DNA from: Vampirovibrio sp.
Lineage (GTDB): Bacteria; Cyanobacteriota; Vampirovibrionia; Vampirovibrionales; Vampirovibrionaceae
Assembly (NCBI GenBank): GCA_019634025.1
Contig: JAHQWC010000117.1
Location: 1-44,792, forward strand
Direction of reading: 5' to 3'
DNA: 44,792 nucleotides
Under the pieces are notes generated by a model. That model was not told the origin of the DNA. It saw only the letters and a program-made list of their open reading frames with translations, and searched no databases. The position numbers were made by a program, and so were the translations under genes. Position 1 is the stretch's first letter, and each line of letters starts with the position of its first letter. Positions 34,427 to 42,438 of the stretch are shown here, piece by piece.

Positions 34427-34812
34427 TGACGCTCTCCCATTTACTCATCCAATTTTGTGTCTACACACTGCTCTGCATTGGGTTGTTGTACTTGGTGTAT
34501 TTCTACTTAAAGCGTCACCCCAAGCTGTTAAATCAAGCTATTCAACTCTCTTTACCCATGACAGGTGGTAAAAAAAACTTACCCTCTCATCAAACCCTCA
34601 TCGTGGAATCCAGTCTTTGCCTGGAAGTCCGCAAAAATCTGTACGTGTTGAAAACCGGTCACGAGCGCTTCTTAATCGCAACTTCCCCAGAAGGTACAAC
34701 GTGTTTGTCTAAGCTAACAGATGCTAACGAGGGGGTTCCAGACACACTAGCCAAACACGCGGCATCCATGACGAATCCTCACAGCCGAGAGACAAGCCAG
34801 CCAGAGACATAA
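34426..34812 (+). CDS. fliO: FliO-like flagellar biosynthesis membrane protein
   Basis: 128 residues starting at ATG 34426, which overlaps the previous stop by one base and has GAGGA upstream. One TM helix near the N-terminus (about 6-27) is followed by a basic cytoplasmic region with a small beta-rich domain (LIVESSLCLEVRKNLYVLKTGHERFLIAT), the usual FliO fold. FliO helps assemble the FliP ring. Sequence identity in this family is low, so the call leans on size, topology and position just before fliP. Confidence 0.7.
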   Translation: MTLSHLLIQFCVYTLLCIGLLYLVYFYLKRHPKLLNQAIQLSLPMTGGKKNLPSHQTLIVESSLCLEVRKNLYVLKTGHERFLIATSPEGTTCLSKLTDANEGVPDTLAKHAASMTNPHSRETSQPET

Positions 34813-34829
34813 CGGAGACCTCAGAACCC

Positions 34830-35474
34830 ATGCAGCCCAACGTATTTGCCAATATGGATCCCGCTCTGCAACTCATCCTGCTGATGGCGTCTCTTAGTTT
34901 GGTGCCGTTCATTGTGGTCAGCATGACCAGCTTTCTACGCTACATTATCGTATTGTCTATTCTCAAAAATGCCTTAGGCACTCAGCAGGTGCCCCCTTCA
35001 GTGGTGATTGTGGGTATGGCTCTCACGCTCACGTTTTACACCATGGGCCCTGTTTTCGGCGAGATTTATGAGGAAATCAACCCACTCCTAAACAAGCAAG
35101 GCAACGTGGTGCAAATTATAGATGCTGGGTCACAACCCTTGAAAAATTTTATGATGCGCCAAACCCGCCAAACGGATCTGGCAGTCTTTATTGAAATGTC
35201 TCGAGATGAAATGCCGGCCTCTCCTAAAGAACTGACGCTGTGGGAAGTTGCCCCAGCCTATATGATCAGCGAGTTGCAAACGGCGTTTGAAATCGGGTTC
35301 ATTATTTTTATTCCCTTTATCGTTCTGGATCTGGTGGTGGCCAACATTTTGCTGGCCTTGGGGATGTTTATGCTTTCTCCTACCATTATTTCACTGCCGT
35401 TTAAAATCCTCATTTTTGTGGCTGTAGACGGCTGGGCGCTCGTTCTAAACGGCCTGGTCCAAAGCTTTAACTGA
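34830..35474 (+). CDS. fliP: Flagellar export gate protein FliP
   Basis: 214 residues. Family blocks SFLRYIIVLSILKNALGTQQVPP, PAYMISELQTAFEIGF and PFIVLDLVVANILLALGMFMLSP are present (the first near residues 34-56). FliP forms the core ring of the type III export pore with FliQ and FliR. It lacks the N-terminal signal peptide of many FliP proteins and is therefore of SctR length. The flagellin and FlhB in the same window favour the flagellar over the injectisome reading. Confidence 0.95.
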   Translation: MQPNVFANMDPALQLILLMASLSLVPFIVVSMTSFLRYIIVLSILKNALGTQQVPPSVVIVGMALTLTFYTMGPVFGEIYEEINPLLNKQGNVVQIIDAGSQPLKNFMMRQTRQTDLAVFIEMSRDEMPASPKELTLWEVAPAYMISELQTAFEIGFIIFIPFIVLDLVVANILLALGMFMLSPTIISLPFKILIFVAVDGWALVLNGLVQSFN

Positions 35475-35509
35475 CGTCTTAAACGTAACCCTCTGGAGGG
35501 CGCTCCCAT

Positions 35510-36010
35510 ATGGACATTCTCATCGAACATCTGGGACAAGGCCTAGCTCTCATTCTCATGCTTTCTCTTCCCGCAGTTCTTACAGCAGCCAGCGTCGGTC
35601 TTATTGTAGGGATTATTCAGGCCGTTACTCAGGTTCAGGAACAAACCATCTCTGCTGCGCCCAAAATCGTGTTGGTGTTTCTTCTTATTATTATGGGAGG
35701 TGGGCTCATGATGAACATGCTGACCAATTATCTGCGTCAGGCGGTTCATCTGGCGTTTAACGAAATTCCCCAAGACGCTCCTCGTGTGCTCCCTCCAAAG
35801 CTGGATGGCTCCAATCGGAAAAAGTTTTTCCAAAATACCGGAACCTTCGGAAAGTCCAAGTTTCCCACCGGTGCATCTTCATCATTAGGGGATAAGAACA
35901 ACAAAGGCAAGACGCTCTTTCAAAACAACACCCAAATTATGCCCAAGCCCGGTACGGCTGAGTCGCTTCACATTCAAAAGCGAAAGACTCAGCAACGATC
36001 CGGGAACTGA
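35510..36010 (+). CDS. fliQ: Flagellar export gate protein FliQ with long C-terminal tail
   Basis: 166 residues, ATG 35510 with GGAGG upstream. Residues 1-88 are a standard FliQ: two TM hairpins with ASVGLIVGIIQAVTQVQEQT and the short connecting loop. Typical FliQ ends near residue 89. Here a further about 77 residues follow, basic and Gly/Asn/Ser/Gln-rich (SNRKKFFQNTGTFGKSKF, then KRKTQQRSGN), with no hydrophobic segment. The tail is in frame and ends only 5 bases before fliR, so it is not an obvious sequencing error, though a frame error cannot be fully excluded. Confidence 0.9.
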   Translation: MDILIEHLGQGLALILMLSLPAVLTAASVGLIVGIIQAVTQVQEQTISAAPKIVLVFLLIIMGGGLMMNMLTNYLRQAVHLAFNEIPQDAPRVLPPKLDGSNRKKFFQNTGTFGKSKFPTGASSSLGDKNNKGKTLFQNNTQIMPKPGTAESLHIQKRKTQQRSGN

Positions 36011-36015
36011 CCGTC

Positions 36016-36816
36016 ATGGAATTTTCAGCCGTTCTTAACAGTTTTGGCGCCATGCACTCGCAGTTTGGTGGGATGCTGAATGCGTTGCTTCTCATCTTCT
36101 TTAGAACCCTGGGCTTTGTGTTTACCGCGCCTATCTTTAACCGGCGGGATATCCCGTTTCTAATCAAACTCATTTTTGCCCTTTTCCTCACATCGGCTGT
36201 CTTTGGCATGGTGCCGGATGCAACAATGCAAGGGCCGGGGGTAAGTAATTCCCTGCGGTTTTTAATTTTAATTGGCGTCAATCTGGTTATCGGGCTCATT
36301 ATCGGGTTTATTGCCGATATTATTCTTAAGACTATTGCCGCTGCCGGCAGCATGATGAACAATCAAATTGGCCTGTCTTCCGCCGTCATTTTTGATCCCA
36401 GTTCCCGGACTCAGGTGATGATTTTAGATCCTTTGTTCGCTTTTCTGGGCGTACTGATTTTTATTCACTTGGGCGGCGTCTTTTGGCTGGTCCGGGCTCT
36501 CAAAAAAAGCTTTGTCGAATTCCCTCTTTTTGCCATCAACCAACCCCTCACCAGTGTCATCGATCTAAGTTATTTGGTGCACCTGTCCTCCAACGTTTTA
36601 TTAGAAGCAACCAAACTGGTGGCGCCAGTGATGATTATTACCATGTCGGTAGACATTATCTTGGGTATGGTGAACCGTACTGCTCAACAAATGCCGGTAT
36701 TCCAGCTTAGTTTTGCCCTCAAACCCTCTATCGGTGCTGCAATTCTGCTGGCAACGTTACCCATCATGGTCAACGCCATCGCTGCATTTTTAGAGACTTA
36801 TTCACTGATCTTTTAA
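36016..36816 (+). CDS. fliR: Flagellar export gate protein FliR
   Basis: 266 residues, polytopic, with family features FRTLGFVFTAPIFNRRDIPF and NNQIGLSSAVIFDPSS (the ..G...a..fDP.. block) and LVAPVMIITMSVDIILGMVNR. FliR completes the FliP5-Q4-R1 export gate. It is the last clear gene of the operon; ATG 36016 lies 5 bases after the fliQ stop. No flhA or flhB follows here; flhB lies on the other strand far upstream in the window. Confidence 0.95.
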   Translation: MEFSAVLNSFGAMHSQFGGMLNALLLIFFRTLGFVFTAPIFNRRDIPFLIKLIFALFLTSAVFGMVPDATMQGPGVSNSLRFLILIGVNLVIGLIIGFIADIILKTIAAAGSMMNNQIGLSSAVIFDPSSRTQVMILDPLFAFLGVLIFIHLGGVFWLVRALKKSFVEFPLFAINQPLTSVIDLSYLVHLSSNVLLEATKLVAPVMIITMSVDIILGMVNRTAQQMPVFQLSFALKPSIGAAILLATLPIMVNAIAAFLETYSLIF

Positions 36817-37669
36817 AATAGTCTTTCAGGAAAGTCAGCAGACGCGTGCTAAATAAATGCACCCCATTCCAAAAGCTTCAATAACTCGTAGGGTACTCCG
36901 GCTTCAGCCAGCATTTCTCCATCAAACCCATGGCGTTGAATCAAAGCCCGAGCTTGAATGCTTGGCGGATTCTGATGGAGCAAAAATCTTACACGGCGTA
37001 ATATCTGACGATGACTTCTTCCCGACGTTTTTAAAGCGTTGGAGTGGTGCAAGCTATAATGTCCAGGTATCCGGATTCTGCCTCTGGTTTTTCTATTTAC
37101 CACCCTGCCAGTGCTACGATTTTGGCGACGGGATCTTACATCAACAACCGACCTCATTAAAAGCACTATCCTTTTACCATTACCGTAGATAAATAAAAAC
37201 GTACCTAAAAATACTCCCGACCTTCAATGGTTTCTTAGATTTAACCTTCTAGAAGGCCGGGAACCGTGTGTGCTTTTTCTTCGACTCTACTCTCTCAGTA
37301 TCAAGTTATTCGAACTCTAACGCTCTAGCCTACCGGTACAAAATTCTCATCGCAAAGACCGCCTGAAAGAACTCCAGAAAAGCGTTGTCACCTGAGCCAC
37401 CGAGAACTCGTAACCAGTTGAGCCCTATTCTAGATAACTTCACTTGGAGGCTCAAGCAAAAAAAGTACTACAATACCCCCTAGAAGAAGGCGAAGCCGTT
37501 GCTGGATCCGTAAAAACCCGTGTTTACCAATTTTTTACGTAAAAGGTCTTGACGATATTGGGGGAAGGTGGGAACCGTTGCGGCAGAAGCTTCTACAACT
37601 GTTTGTACTGCTGACAGTATTTAGGGTAAAAACCTACCCGCCAGCGCTTGAATCCGGTAGAATGAATTC
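36817..37669. other. Gap after fliR with possible decayed coding sequence
   Basis: Apart from the weak minus-strand gene listed separately, this 850-base gap holds no intact gene I can defend. From about 37320 to 37620 several short frames in different phases read like protein: SHRKDRLKELQKSVVT near 37345, EAQAKKVLQYPLEEGEAVAG near 37450 and YVKGLDDIGGRWEPLRQKLL near 37545. Each is broken by nearby stops. They may be pieces of one frameshifted gene. A perfect 12-bp palindrome CCTTCTAGAAGG lies at 37245-37256. Confidence 0.35.
36849..37157 (-). CDS. Possible small basic protein (102 aa)
   Basis: ATG 37157 has AAAGGA about 10 bases upstream. The first two thirds are Arg-rich (DVRSRRQNRSTGRVVNRKTR), and the C-terminal part (ALIQRHGFDGEMLAEAGV, then PYELLKLLEWGAFI) looks like genuine protein. 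I recognise no family. It overlaps a similar-length plus-strand frame that reads less like protein. It could be a real small gene or the tail of a decayed one. Confidence 0.35.
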   Translation of the reverse strand: MRSVVDVRSRRQNRSTGRVVNRKTRGRIRIPGHYSLHHSNALKTSGRSHRQILRRVRFLLHQNPPSIQARALIQRHGFDGEMLAEAGVPYELLKLLEWGAFI

Positions 37670-38077
37670 ATGGCAAAAGCAATTAATTGGCCCCAGGTAT
37701 ACCGCAACGAGGTTTTGGGTGAAGACGAACAAGGCATTCATGCCGCATTTCGTCTTGGGTCTCTCTATTACGAGCATCAATTTTGGGTTGCCGGAGAAGT
37801 GGTTGATATTCGGGTTAACCATCTTAAGGTTCGCCGGGGTGAAGTGGTGGGCGATTTAAAACTCTGCAAAGTGGGTGAACTCACTGCCGAAGACTTTGCC
37901 AAGCATAAATCCGATATCAACTCGGTGGCAGACGCCATTACGTTTTTAAGCAACACCTATGCTCAACCGGTAGATACCGACACGGTGATAACCGTGGTGT
38001 ATTACAAAAACCACCCCTTGATCGCTGAAGAAATTGAGCAAGCAGATGCTCCTAATGATCCGCATATGGTGAGCTAA
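37670..38077 (+). CDS. Conserved-looking protein of unknown function (135 aa)
   Basis: ATG 37670. The protein is soluble and compact, with a strong beta-rich core (GSLYYEHQFWVAGEVVDIRV, then NHLKVRRGEVVGDLKLCKVG) and an alpha-helical end (TAEDFAKHKSDINSVADAI). The pattern of WxxxYRNEVL, LYYxxQFW and VNHLKVRRGxVVG looks like a conserved family, but I cannot name it. No signal peptide or TM helix. Single gene, with a strong terminator 6 bases after the stop. Confidence 0.7.
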   Translation: MAKAINWPQVYRNEVLGEDEQGIHAAFRLGSLYYEHQFWVAGEVVDIRVNHLKVRRGEVVGDLKLCKVGELTAEDFAKHKSDINSVADAITFLSNTYAQPVDTDTVITVVYYKNHPLIAEEIEQADAPNDPHMVS

Positions 38078-38083
38078 AAGGGG

Positions 38084-38120
38084 AAAGCCCGCTTCCTTTT
38101 GGAAACGGGCTTTGATTTTG
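38084..38120 (+). terminator. Terminator after the 135-aa gene
   Basis: AAAGCCCG-C-TTCC (38084-38096) pairs with GGAA-A-CGGGCTTT (38101-38113) across a TTTT loop, with one internal mismatch, followed by GATTTTG. Strong rho-independent signal. Confidence 0.85.
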
Positions 38121-38132
38121 GTACTGACCGGG

Positions 38133-38357
38133 TTACCGATGGCACTTCAGATAAAGAACCGCGCCGTCTACATCTCGTAAAGTTATCTGTCGACAGTGTT
38201 GGTTCATTACCGTCACTTGGCTTACATCATCGTCATCCATTGAGTTTGATGCGCCGTTACCATTGTTTAGAGGGAGCCCGGAATCTCCGTTGTCACATTC
38301 TTCTGGTTGAGAGAAGGAGGTGACGTTTTGAGTTGCGTTCTGATGAATCCATTTCAT
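38133..38357 (-). CDS. Possible small Cys-containing protein (74 aa)
   Basis: ATG 38357 is preceded by AAGGTG about 9 bases upstream. The product is Asn/Asp/Gln-rich (NNGNGASNSMDDDD) with three cysteines and no hydrophobic helix. It lies downstream of flagellin on the same strand, beyond the large inverted repeat. Composition is plausible for a protein, but there is no family match, so this is tentative. Confidence 0.35.
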   Translation of the reverse strand: MKWIHQNATQNVTSFSQPEECDNGDSGLPLNNGNGASNSMDDDDVSQVTVMNQHCRQITLRDVDGAVLYLKCHR

Positions 38358-38399
38358 AAGTCACACCTTCATTCCGTTGCGGGCTGTTAAGGGGGTGAA

Positions 38400-38453
38400 C
38401 CACGGTGGAAGCTATTTCTTCCGGGAAGTGTCAGAAACACACTTCCACCGTGG
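38400..38453 (-). promoter_or_regulatory. Compound inverted repeat in the flagellin 3' region
   Basis: CCACGGTGGAAG (38400-38411) and CTTCCACCGTGG (38442-38453) form a perfect 12-bp inverted repeat with a 30-base spacer. Inside, GGAAGTGT (38424-38431) can pair with ACACTTCC (38439-38446), and GGAAG (38407-38411) with CTTCC (38418-38422), so alternative stems compete for the same bases. It lies 17 bases after the flagellin stop. No U-run follows, so it may be an mRNA 3' stabiliser, a switch or an intrinsic stop of unusual type. Confidence 0.6.
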
Positions 38454-38469
38454 AAACACTGTAAAGCGA

Positions 38470-39303
38470 TTAGTTCAACAGTCGCAAGGCGATTGAAGGC
38501 AACTGGTTAGCCTGAGACAGTGCCGAGGCAGCCGCCTGCTGGGTCACCTGTAACCGGGTTAGGTTAGAGGTTTCCTGAGCAATGTCGGTGTTCCGGATAC
38601 TGGCCTCAGCAGAAACCAAGTTTTCTTTAGTAATGGTCAGACCGTCCAGCTGGTTGGCTAACTGGGTGCCGAAACCACCAACATCTGAGATCAAGGTACC
38701 CAGGGCAGTAATAGCACTGTCCACGTTACCAATCAAGGCACTAGCCGTTGTGGTGTTGGTGATGGCTGCGGTGGCCAACGCCGTCCCTACCGCTCCAGAT
38801 ATTCCACCATCGGCAAAAGCGGCGGCAATGTTAATGGTATCACCGCTGTCTGGTCCGGTTTGGATGTTGAATGCCGCACCAGACAAACTGCCGTCCAGCA
38901 GTACGTTGCCGTTGAACTGAGTGTTGGTGGAAACAGCGTCAATGGCAGTCCGGATTTCCTGGTATTCATCGTTAAAGGCAGTAAAGTCCGTCACAGTACC
39001 GTTACTGGCCGAAACCGCCAATTCCCGGGCTCTCTGTAACAGGCCGGAAATTTGCTGTAGACCACCATCAGCTGTATTTAGAATACTGACCCCTTGTTGC
39101 ACGTTGGAAATCGCGGCATCCGTCCCGCGAATTTGACCCCGTAAATCTTCTGACAGTACCAAGTTAGCAGCTCCGTCAGAAGCTTTATTGATTTTAAAAC
39201 CCGAAGACAGTCTCTCCAGACTTTTGTTTAAGTCATTGGATACATTAAATAAGTTCCGTTGCGCGTTAATGGAAGCGGCGTTTGAGTTTAAAAACAGACC
39301 CAT
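38470..39303 (-). CDS. Flagellin
   Basis: 277 residues, ATG 39303 with AAGGAG upstream. The N-terminal D0/D1 region (LNSNAASINAQRNLFNVSND, then LERLSSGFKINKASDGAANL) and the C-terminal LVSAEASIRNTDIAQETSNL with final ALRLLN are flagellin signatures; the C-terminal Leu-rich end is needed for export and assembly. The variable middle (about 130-200) is short and rich in Ser/Thr/Ala/Gly (ATAAITNTTTASAL), so D2/D3 domains are essentially absent and many exposed hydroxyl residues remain. Two TPR-GT41 glycosyltransferases are encoded divergently just upstream. No chaperone or cap gene is adjacent. Confidence 0.97.
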   Translation of the reverse strand: MGLFLNSNAASINAQRNLFNVSNDLNKSLERLSSGFKINKASDGAANLVLSEDLRGQIRGTDAAISNVQQGVSILNTADGGLQQISGLLQRARELAVSASNGTVTDFTAFNDEYQEIRTAIDAVSTNTQFNGNVLLDGSLSGAAFNIQTGPDSGDTINIAAAFADGGISGAVGTALATAAITNTTTASALIGNVDSAITALGTLISDVGGFGTQLANQLDGLTITKENLVSAEASIRNTDIAQETSNLTRLQVTQQAAASALSQANQLPSIALRLLN

Positions 39304-39835
39304 AAGTAAGTCTCCTTATTATCTTGTTTCCTTACAAGGCATGGTTCTTCCGTGAGTTCAGGAGATCGGTTAAGCAATTCAATCAATCCCTGATGAACCC
39401 GAACCATATTGTTTTGCACCAAATCCAAAGCCACAGCACACTAAAGTTGAACAATCGCTGGGATTGAACAAACGTTCAACCAGCATTGCTCGCGCACACA
39501 CCGTTCCGGCAAGCACCGCTATCCGTCCATAGACGGGTGTGCCGAGACTCTGCAAGCACCCAATGTACTGCTACCCTGAATCTTTTTGCTATGTCCTGAT
39601 GTACAACACACGAGATAAAATGATATCTCATAGATATATTCGGTTCGGTGAAGTGGAAGCTGAAGGATTGTGTTACGAACCGTTACACTTCATGCAAAGC
39701 AGTCCAAAATCTCGTCCAGTCAGGGCTTCAATTCTCTAGGGGATGTTGGTTTATTCTCATTCTGGTTCACTGAAAAAGAGTCCTTCACGGTAACCCAAGC
39801 AAGGCAAAGCCAGCTACATAGAGGAGATCCGGCAG
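39304..39835. other. Divergent regulatory gap between flagellin and the GT41 genes
   Basis: No gene is supported. The GTTGAAC (39446-39452) / GTTCAAC (39474-39480) inverted repeat encloses a direct repeat TTGAACAA (39447-39454 and 39464-39471), and TTGAAC-AAAC-GTTCAA also folds on itself, so this looks like a multi-site operator. CCGTC (39523-39527) and GACGG (39532-39536) form a small hairpin. GCAAGCACC occurs twice (39509 and 39552). A clean sigma-28 promoter for flagellin was not found by eye. Confidence 0.45.
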
Positions 39836-42235
39836 GTGAGCCAACTGTTGCAATCCCTAGAACAAGCCTACACCCATCACCGGGCTGGACAGTATCAGGA
39901 CGCCGAAAATCTCTATCGGCAAGTCTTACAGCAGGATCCAAACCAACCGGACGCATTGCACATGATGGGCGTACTGGCCTATCAATTGGGGCAAGCAACC
40001 CAAGCCATTCAACTCATTCAGCAGGCCCTCCAATTCGCCCCCAATCACCCGGAACCTTGGATGAATTTGGGCAATGCCTATCAAACCGCCGGACAACTTG
40101 ATGAAGCCATTGAGGCTTATCAAAAGGCCCTGAAGCTCAGTAAAGAGAATCTCAATGTTTTGGTGAATTTGGCGGAAGCTCAGTATAAAAAAGAAGCTTA
40201 CGAGGCAGCCGCCGGCTCTCTGCAAAAAGCATTGCGGATGAACCGTAACCACCCCGAAGCATTGAACAGCTTGGGTAATGTGTTAAAAGCTCAAGGCAAC
40301 ATTGATGAAGCCATTCGCCGGTACGAAAAAGCCTTGGCTGCGAACCCCCAATATGCTCAACCTCACTACAATCTGGGTCTAATCTATCATGATGCCGAAG
40401 AGCTAGATCAAGCAGTCAACCAATATCAACAGGCCCTGACTCTGTCACCCCAATTCGCTGACGCTCATGCCATGTTGGCCAAAGCTCTCAAAGAACAGGG
40501 TCAATATGAAATAGCCCAAATCCACTACGAAACTGCACTAAAATTAGCACCAGAAAACCCAATTATTCATTCTAACTATGGCAACCTGTTGATGAAAACA
40601 AACCGGATTGAAGAGGCGGTCCAGCACTTTGAAACAGCCATCCAACTCCAACCGGACTTTGCCGACGCCCATCACAACTTGGCCACCGTTTTTCATCAAC
40701 GCCAAGACTATGAACACGAGCAAACTTATTATGAGAAAGCCTTGGCCTTAGACCCATCCCTCAAGAAAACCCGACTGCAACTGGCCAACCTCCTACGAGA
40801 CCAAGGGCATCTGGATCAGGCGGCTCCTCATTATCAACAACTAGCAGATCAGGAGCCTGGCAATCTTCTTTGGCAAATGCGGATGGAACAACTTATTCCC
40901 TGGATTTTCGAGACCTCCGCCTCTTTAGAACAGACTGCTGAAAAGCTGATGCAGGTTGTTAATCAATATACTCGTCAGGAAATGACAATCTCCTTACCGG
41001 ATATCCTGGTCAGTGACTGTACACCACCGCCTCAGCTTCCTTATTTAGGCGGAGATGATAAATCCCTTAAAGAAAAATACGGTCAGTTCTTTCAAAAACT
41101 GCTTTCACAGTTAACAGTTCCTCTGGACATGGATTTTTCTCAATGGCCTGAACGTCAAAAGCCTTTGGCGGGCTTTTTCGTTACCGAAAATCATGAAAAA
41201 GCTTTTTGCTACTTGCTGGCAATTATGATTCCTAGGTTTCAACGTATTAAACCTTGTCTTATCATGTCTGCTGTTAGTCAGCAGAGGGTTTTAGAACTCC
41301 TGCCTGATTTCCCTGCAGATTTTTTGATCTTGCCTCCCAACATCGATAAAGCTATCCAGTCTGTCCGAAAATATCAACTCGACGCAGTTTTCTATTTAGA
41401 GGTGGGCACTGATCCACTAAACTATATTCTCCCCTTCTACCGTATGGCGCCGGTCCAAGTCACTTCCTGGGGATACCCTGTTACCACGGGAATTCCCAAT
41501 CTAGATTACTTTATCTCCAGTGAACTGATAGAGCCGATGGAGGGAGAGACTCACTATAGCGAGCAATTGGTCCGATTAAAAACCCTGCCAATCTTTCTTA
41601 AAAAACCGAAGACTCCAACGGCATCATTTTCAAAACAAACCTTTGGGTTTAGCGACACACAACACCTATACGGATGCCCTCATGAGTTGCTGAAGCTTCA
41701 ACCTGCCTTTGACGAATTCCTGGCCGGTATCTTGCGCCAGGATCCCAACGGATTAGTGGTACTGGTTAAAAGTCCGTATGAAGGCAGGAACCAACAGTTA
41801 CAAGCTCGTTTCCAACAGGCCATGCCTGATGTGGCAGATCGGATAAGGTTGCTGGACCGAATCCCCCATGATCAGTTTATTGGTCTGCTATCTGTATGCG
41901 ATGTCCTTCTGGATCCCATCAACTTCGGCGGCGGTGTCACCACTTATGAAGCTTTAGCCATTGGTACACCTATCATCACTCTGCCCGGTCAGTATATGCG
42001 GGGGCGCGTTACCTATGGTTGTTATCAGAAAATGGGGATCCTGGACGCTGTGGTAGATAGTCGAGATGCCTATATTGAAAGGGCTGTTGAGCTTGGAATG
42101 GATTCAGATATCCGGCAGGCATTGAAAGAAAAAATTTTAGGACGCCATTCAGTTCTCTACGAAGACACTACCGCCGTAACGGATTTAGAAACCTTTCTGG
42201 TTGACGCTGTAGATCAGGTGCATAAAAATCGGTAA
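39836..42235 (+). CDS. TPR-SPINDLY protein, GT41 O-GlcNAc-transferase-like (first copy)
   Basis: 799 residues, GTG 39836 with AGAGGAG 9 bases upstream. Residues about 1-345 hold about nine TPRs (AIEAYQKALKLSKENLNVLV; AIRRYEKALAANPQYAQPHY). The catalytic half has TSWGYPVTTGIPNLDYFISS, ELLKLQPAFDEF with Lys620 at the position of the UDP-binding Lys of human OGT, and LLDPINFGGGVTTYEALAIG. The OGT N-catalytic His block is poorly kept: the region reads AGFFVTENHEKAFCYLL. GT41 enzymes transfer sugar from UDP-GlcNAc or related donors to Ser/Thr of proteins. The flagellin next door is the obvious candidate substrate, by inference. Confidence 0.85.
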   Translation: MSQLLQSLEQAYTHHRAGQYQDAENLYRQVLQQDPNQPDALHMMGVLAYQLGQATQAIQLIQQALQFAPNHPEPWMNLGNAYQTAGQLDEAIEAYQKALKLSKENLNVLVNLAEAQYKKEAYEAAAGSLQKALRMNRNHPEALNSLGNVLKAQGNIDEAIRRYEKALAANPQYAQPHYNLGLIYHDAEELDQAVNQYQQALTLSPQFADAHAMLAKALKEQGQYEIAQIHYETALKLAPENPIIHSNYGNLLMKTNRIEEAVQHFETAIQLQPDFADAHHNLATVFHQRQDYEHEQTYYEKALALDPSLKKTRLQLANLLRDQGHLDQAAPHYQQLADQEPGNLLWQMRMEQLIPWIFETSASLEQTAEKLMQVVNQYTRQEMTISLPDILVSDCTPPPQLPYLGGDDKSLKEKYGQFFQKLLSQLTVPLDMDFSQWPERQKPLAGFFVTENHEKAFCYLLAIMIPRFQRIKPCLIMSAVSQQRVLELLPDFPADFLILPPNIDKAIQSVRKYQLDAVFYLEVGTDPLNYILPFYRMAPVQVTSWGYPVTTGIPNLDYFISSELIEPMEGETHYSEQLVRLKTLPIFLKKPKTPTASFSKQTFGFSDTQHLYGCPHELLKLQPAFDEFLAGILRQDPNGLVVLVKSPYEGRNQQLQARFQQAMPDVADRIRLLDRIPHDQFIGLLSVCDVLLDPINFGGGVTTYEALAIGTPIITLPGQYMRGRVTYGCYQKMGILDAVVDSRDAYIERAVELGMDSDIRQALKEKILGRHSVLYEDTTAVTDLETFLVDAVDQVHKNR

Positions 42236-42438
42236 ACCTATTCCTAATACAAGCCAAGGGGCCTTAACCCATGAGTGTAAGCCAAGAGGGCTATTTCAAA
42301 TCAACTCCACTGTTTAAACGATGAATTGAACCGGGTGGGTCCGCTTTACTGAAGATAGGGTTATCTATTTTATTTGCCATTATTTGGGATGGCGGTTCTT
42401 CAGGGCTCTATCGAAGGGATTATCACAAGGATTTAGGC
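42236..42438. other. Gap between the two GT41 genes
   Basis: About 200 bases with no gene. Two similar copies of AAGCCAAGRGG lie at about 42250 and 42282. No convincing terminator or promoter seen; the second gene may be expressed from its own promoter. Confidence 0.3.

Noticed and set aside
34830-36816. Non-flagellar type III secretion (SctRST) in place of flagellar fliPQR
   Set aside because: FliP length and the tandem SpoA protein could fit an injectisome, but flagellin, a FliA-like sigma factor and FlhB lie in the same window and no secretin or needle gene is present.
36857-37192. 111-residue plus-strand frame after fliR
   Set aside because: It overlaps a minus-strand frame with a better ribosome-binding site and more protein-like C-terminus; neither is certain, and this one reads as the shadow.
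37290-37330. TTCGAA in a context like a tRNA T-loop
   Set aside because: The flanking five bases do not pair and no anticodon or acceptor stem fits on either strand.
39670-40101. Plus-strand frame overlapping the start of the first GT41 gene, and the opposing 92-residue minus frame
   Set aside because: Both overlap the well-supported TPR coding sequence, lack family features and have Arg/Pro/Ser-rich shadow composition.
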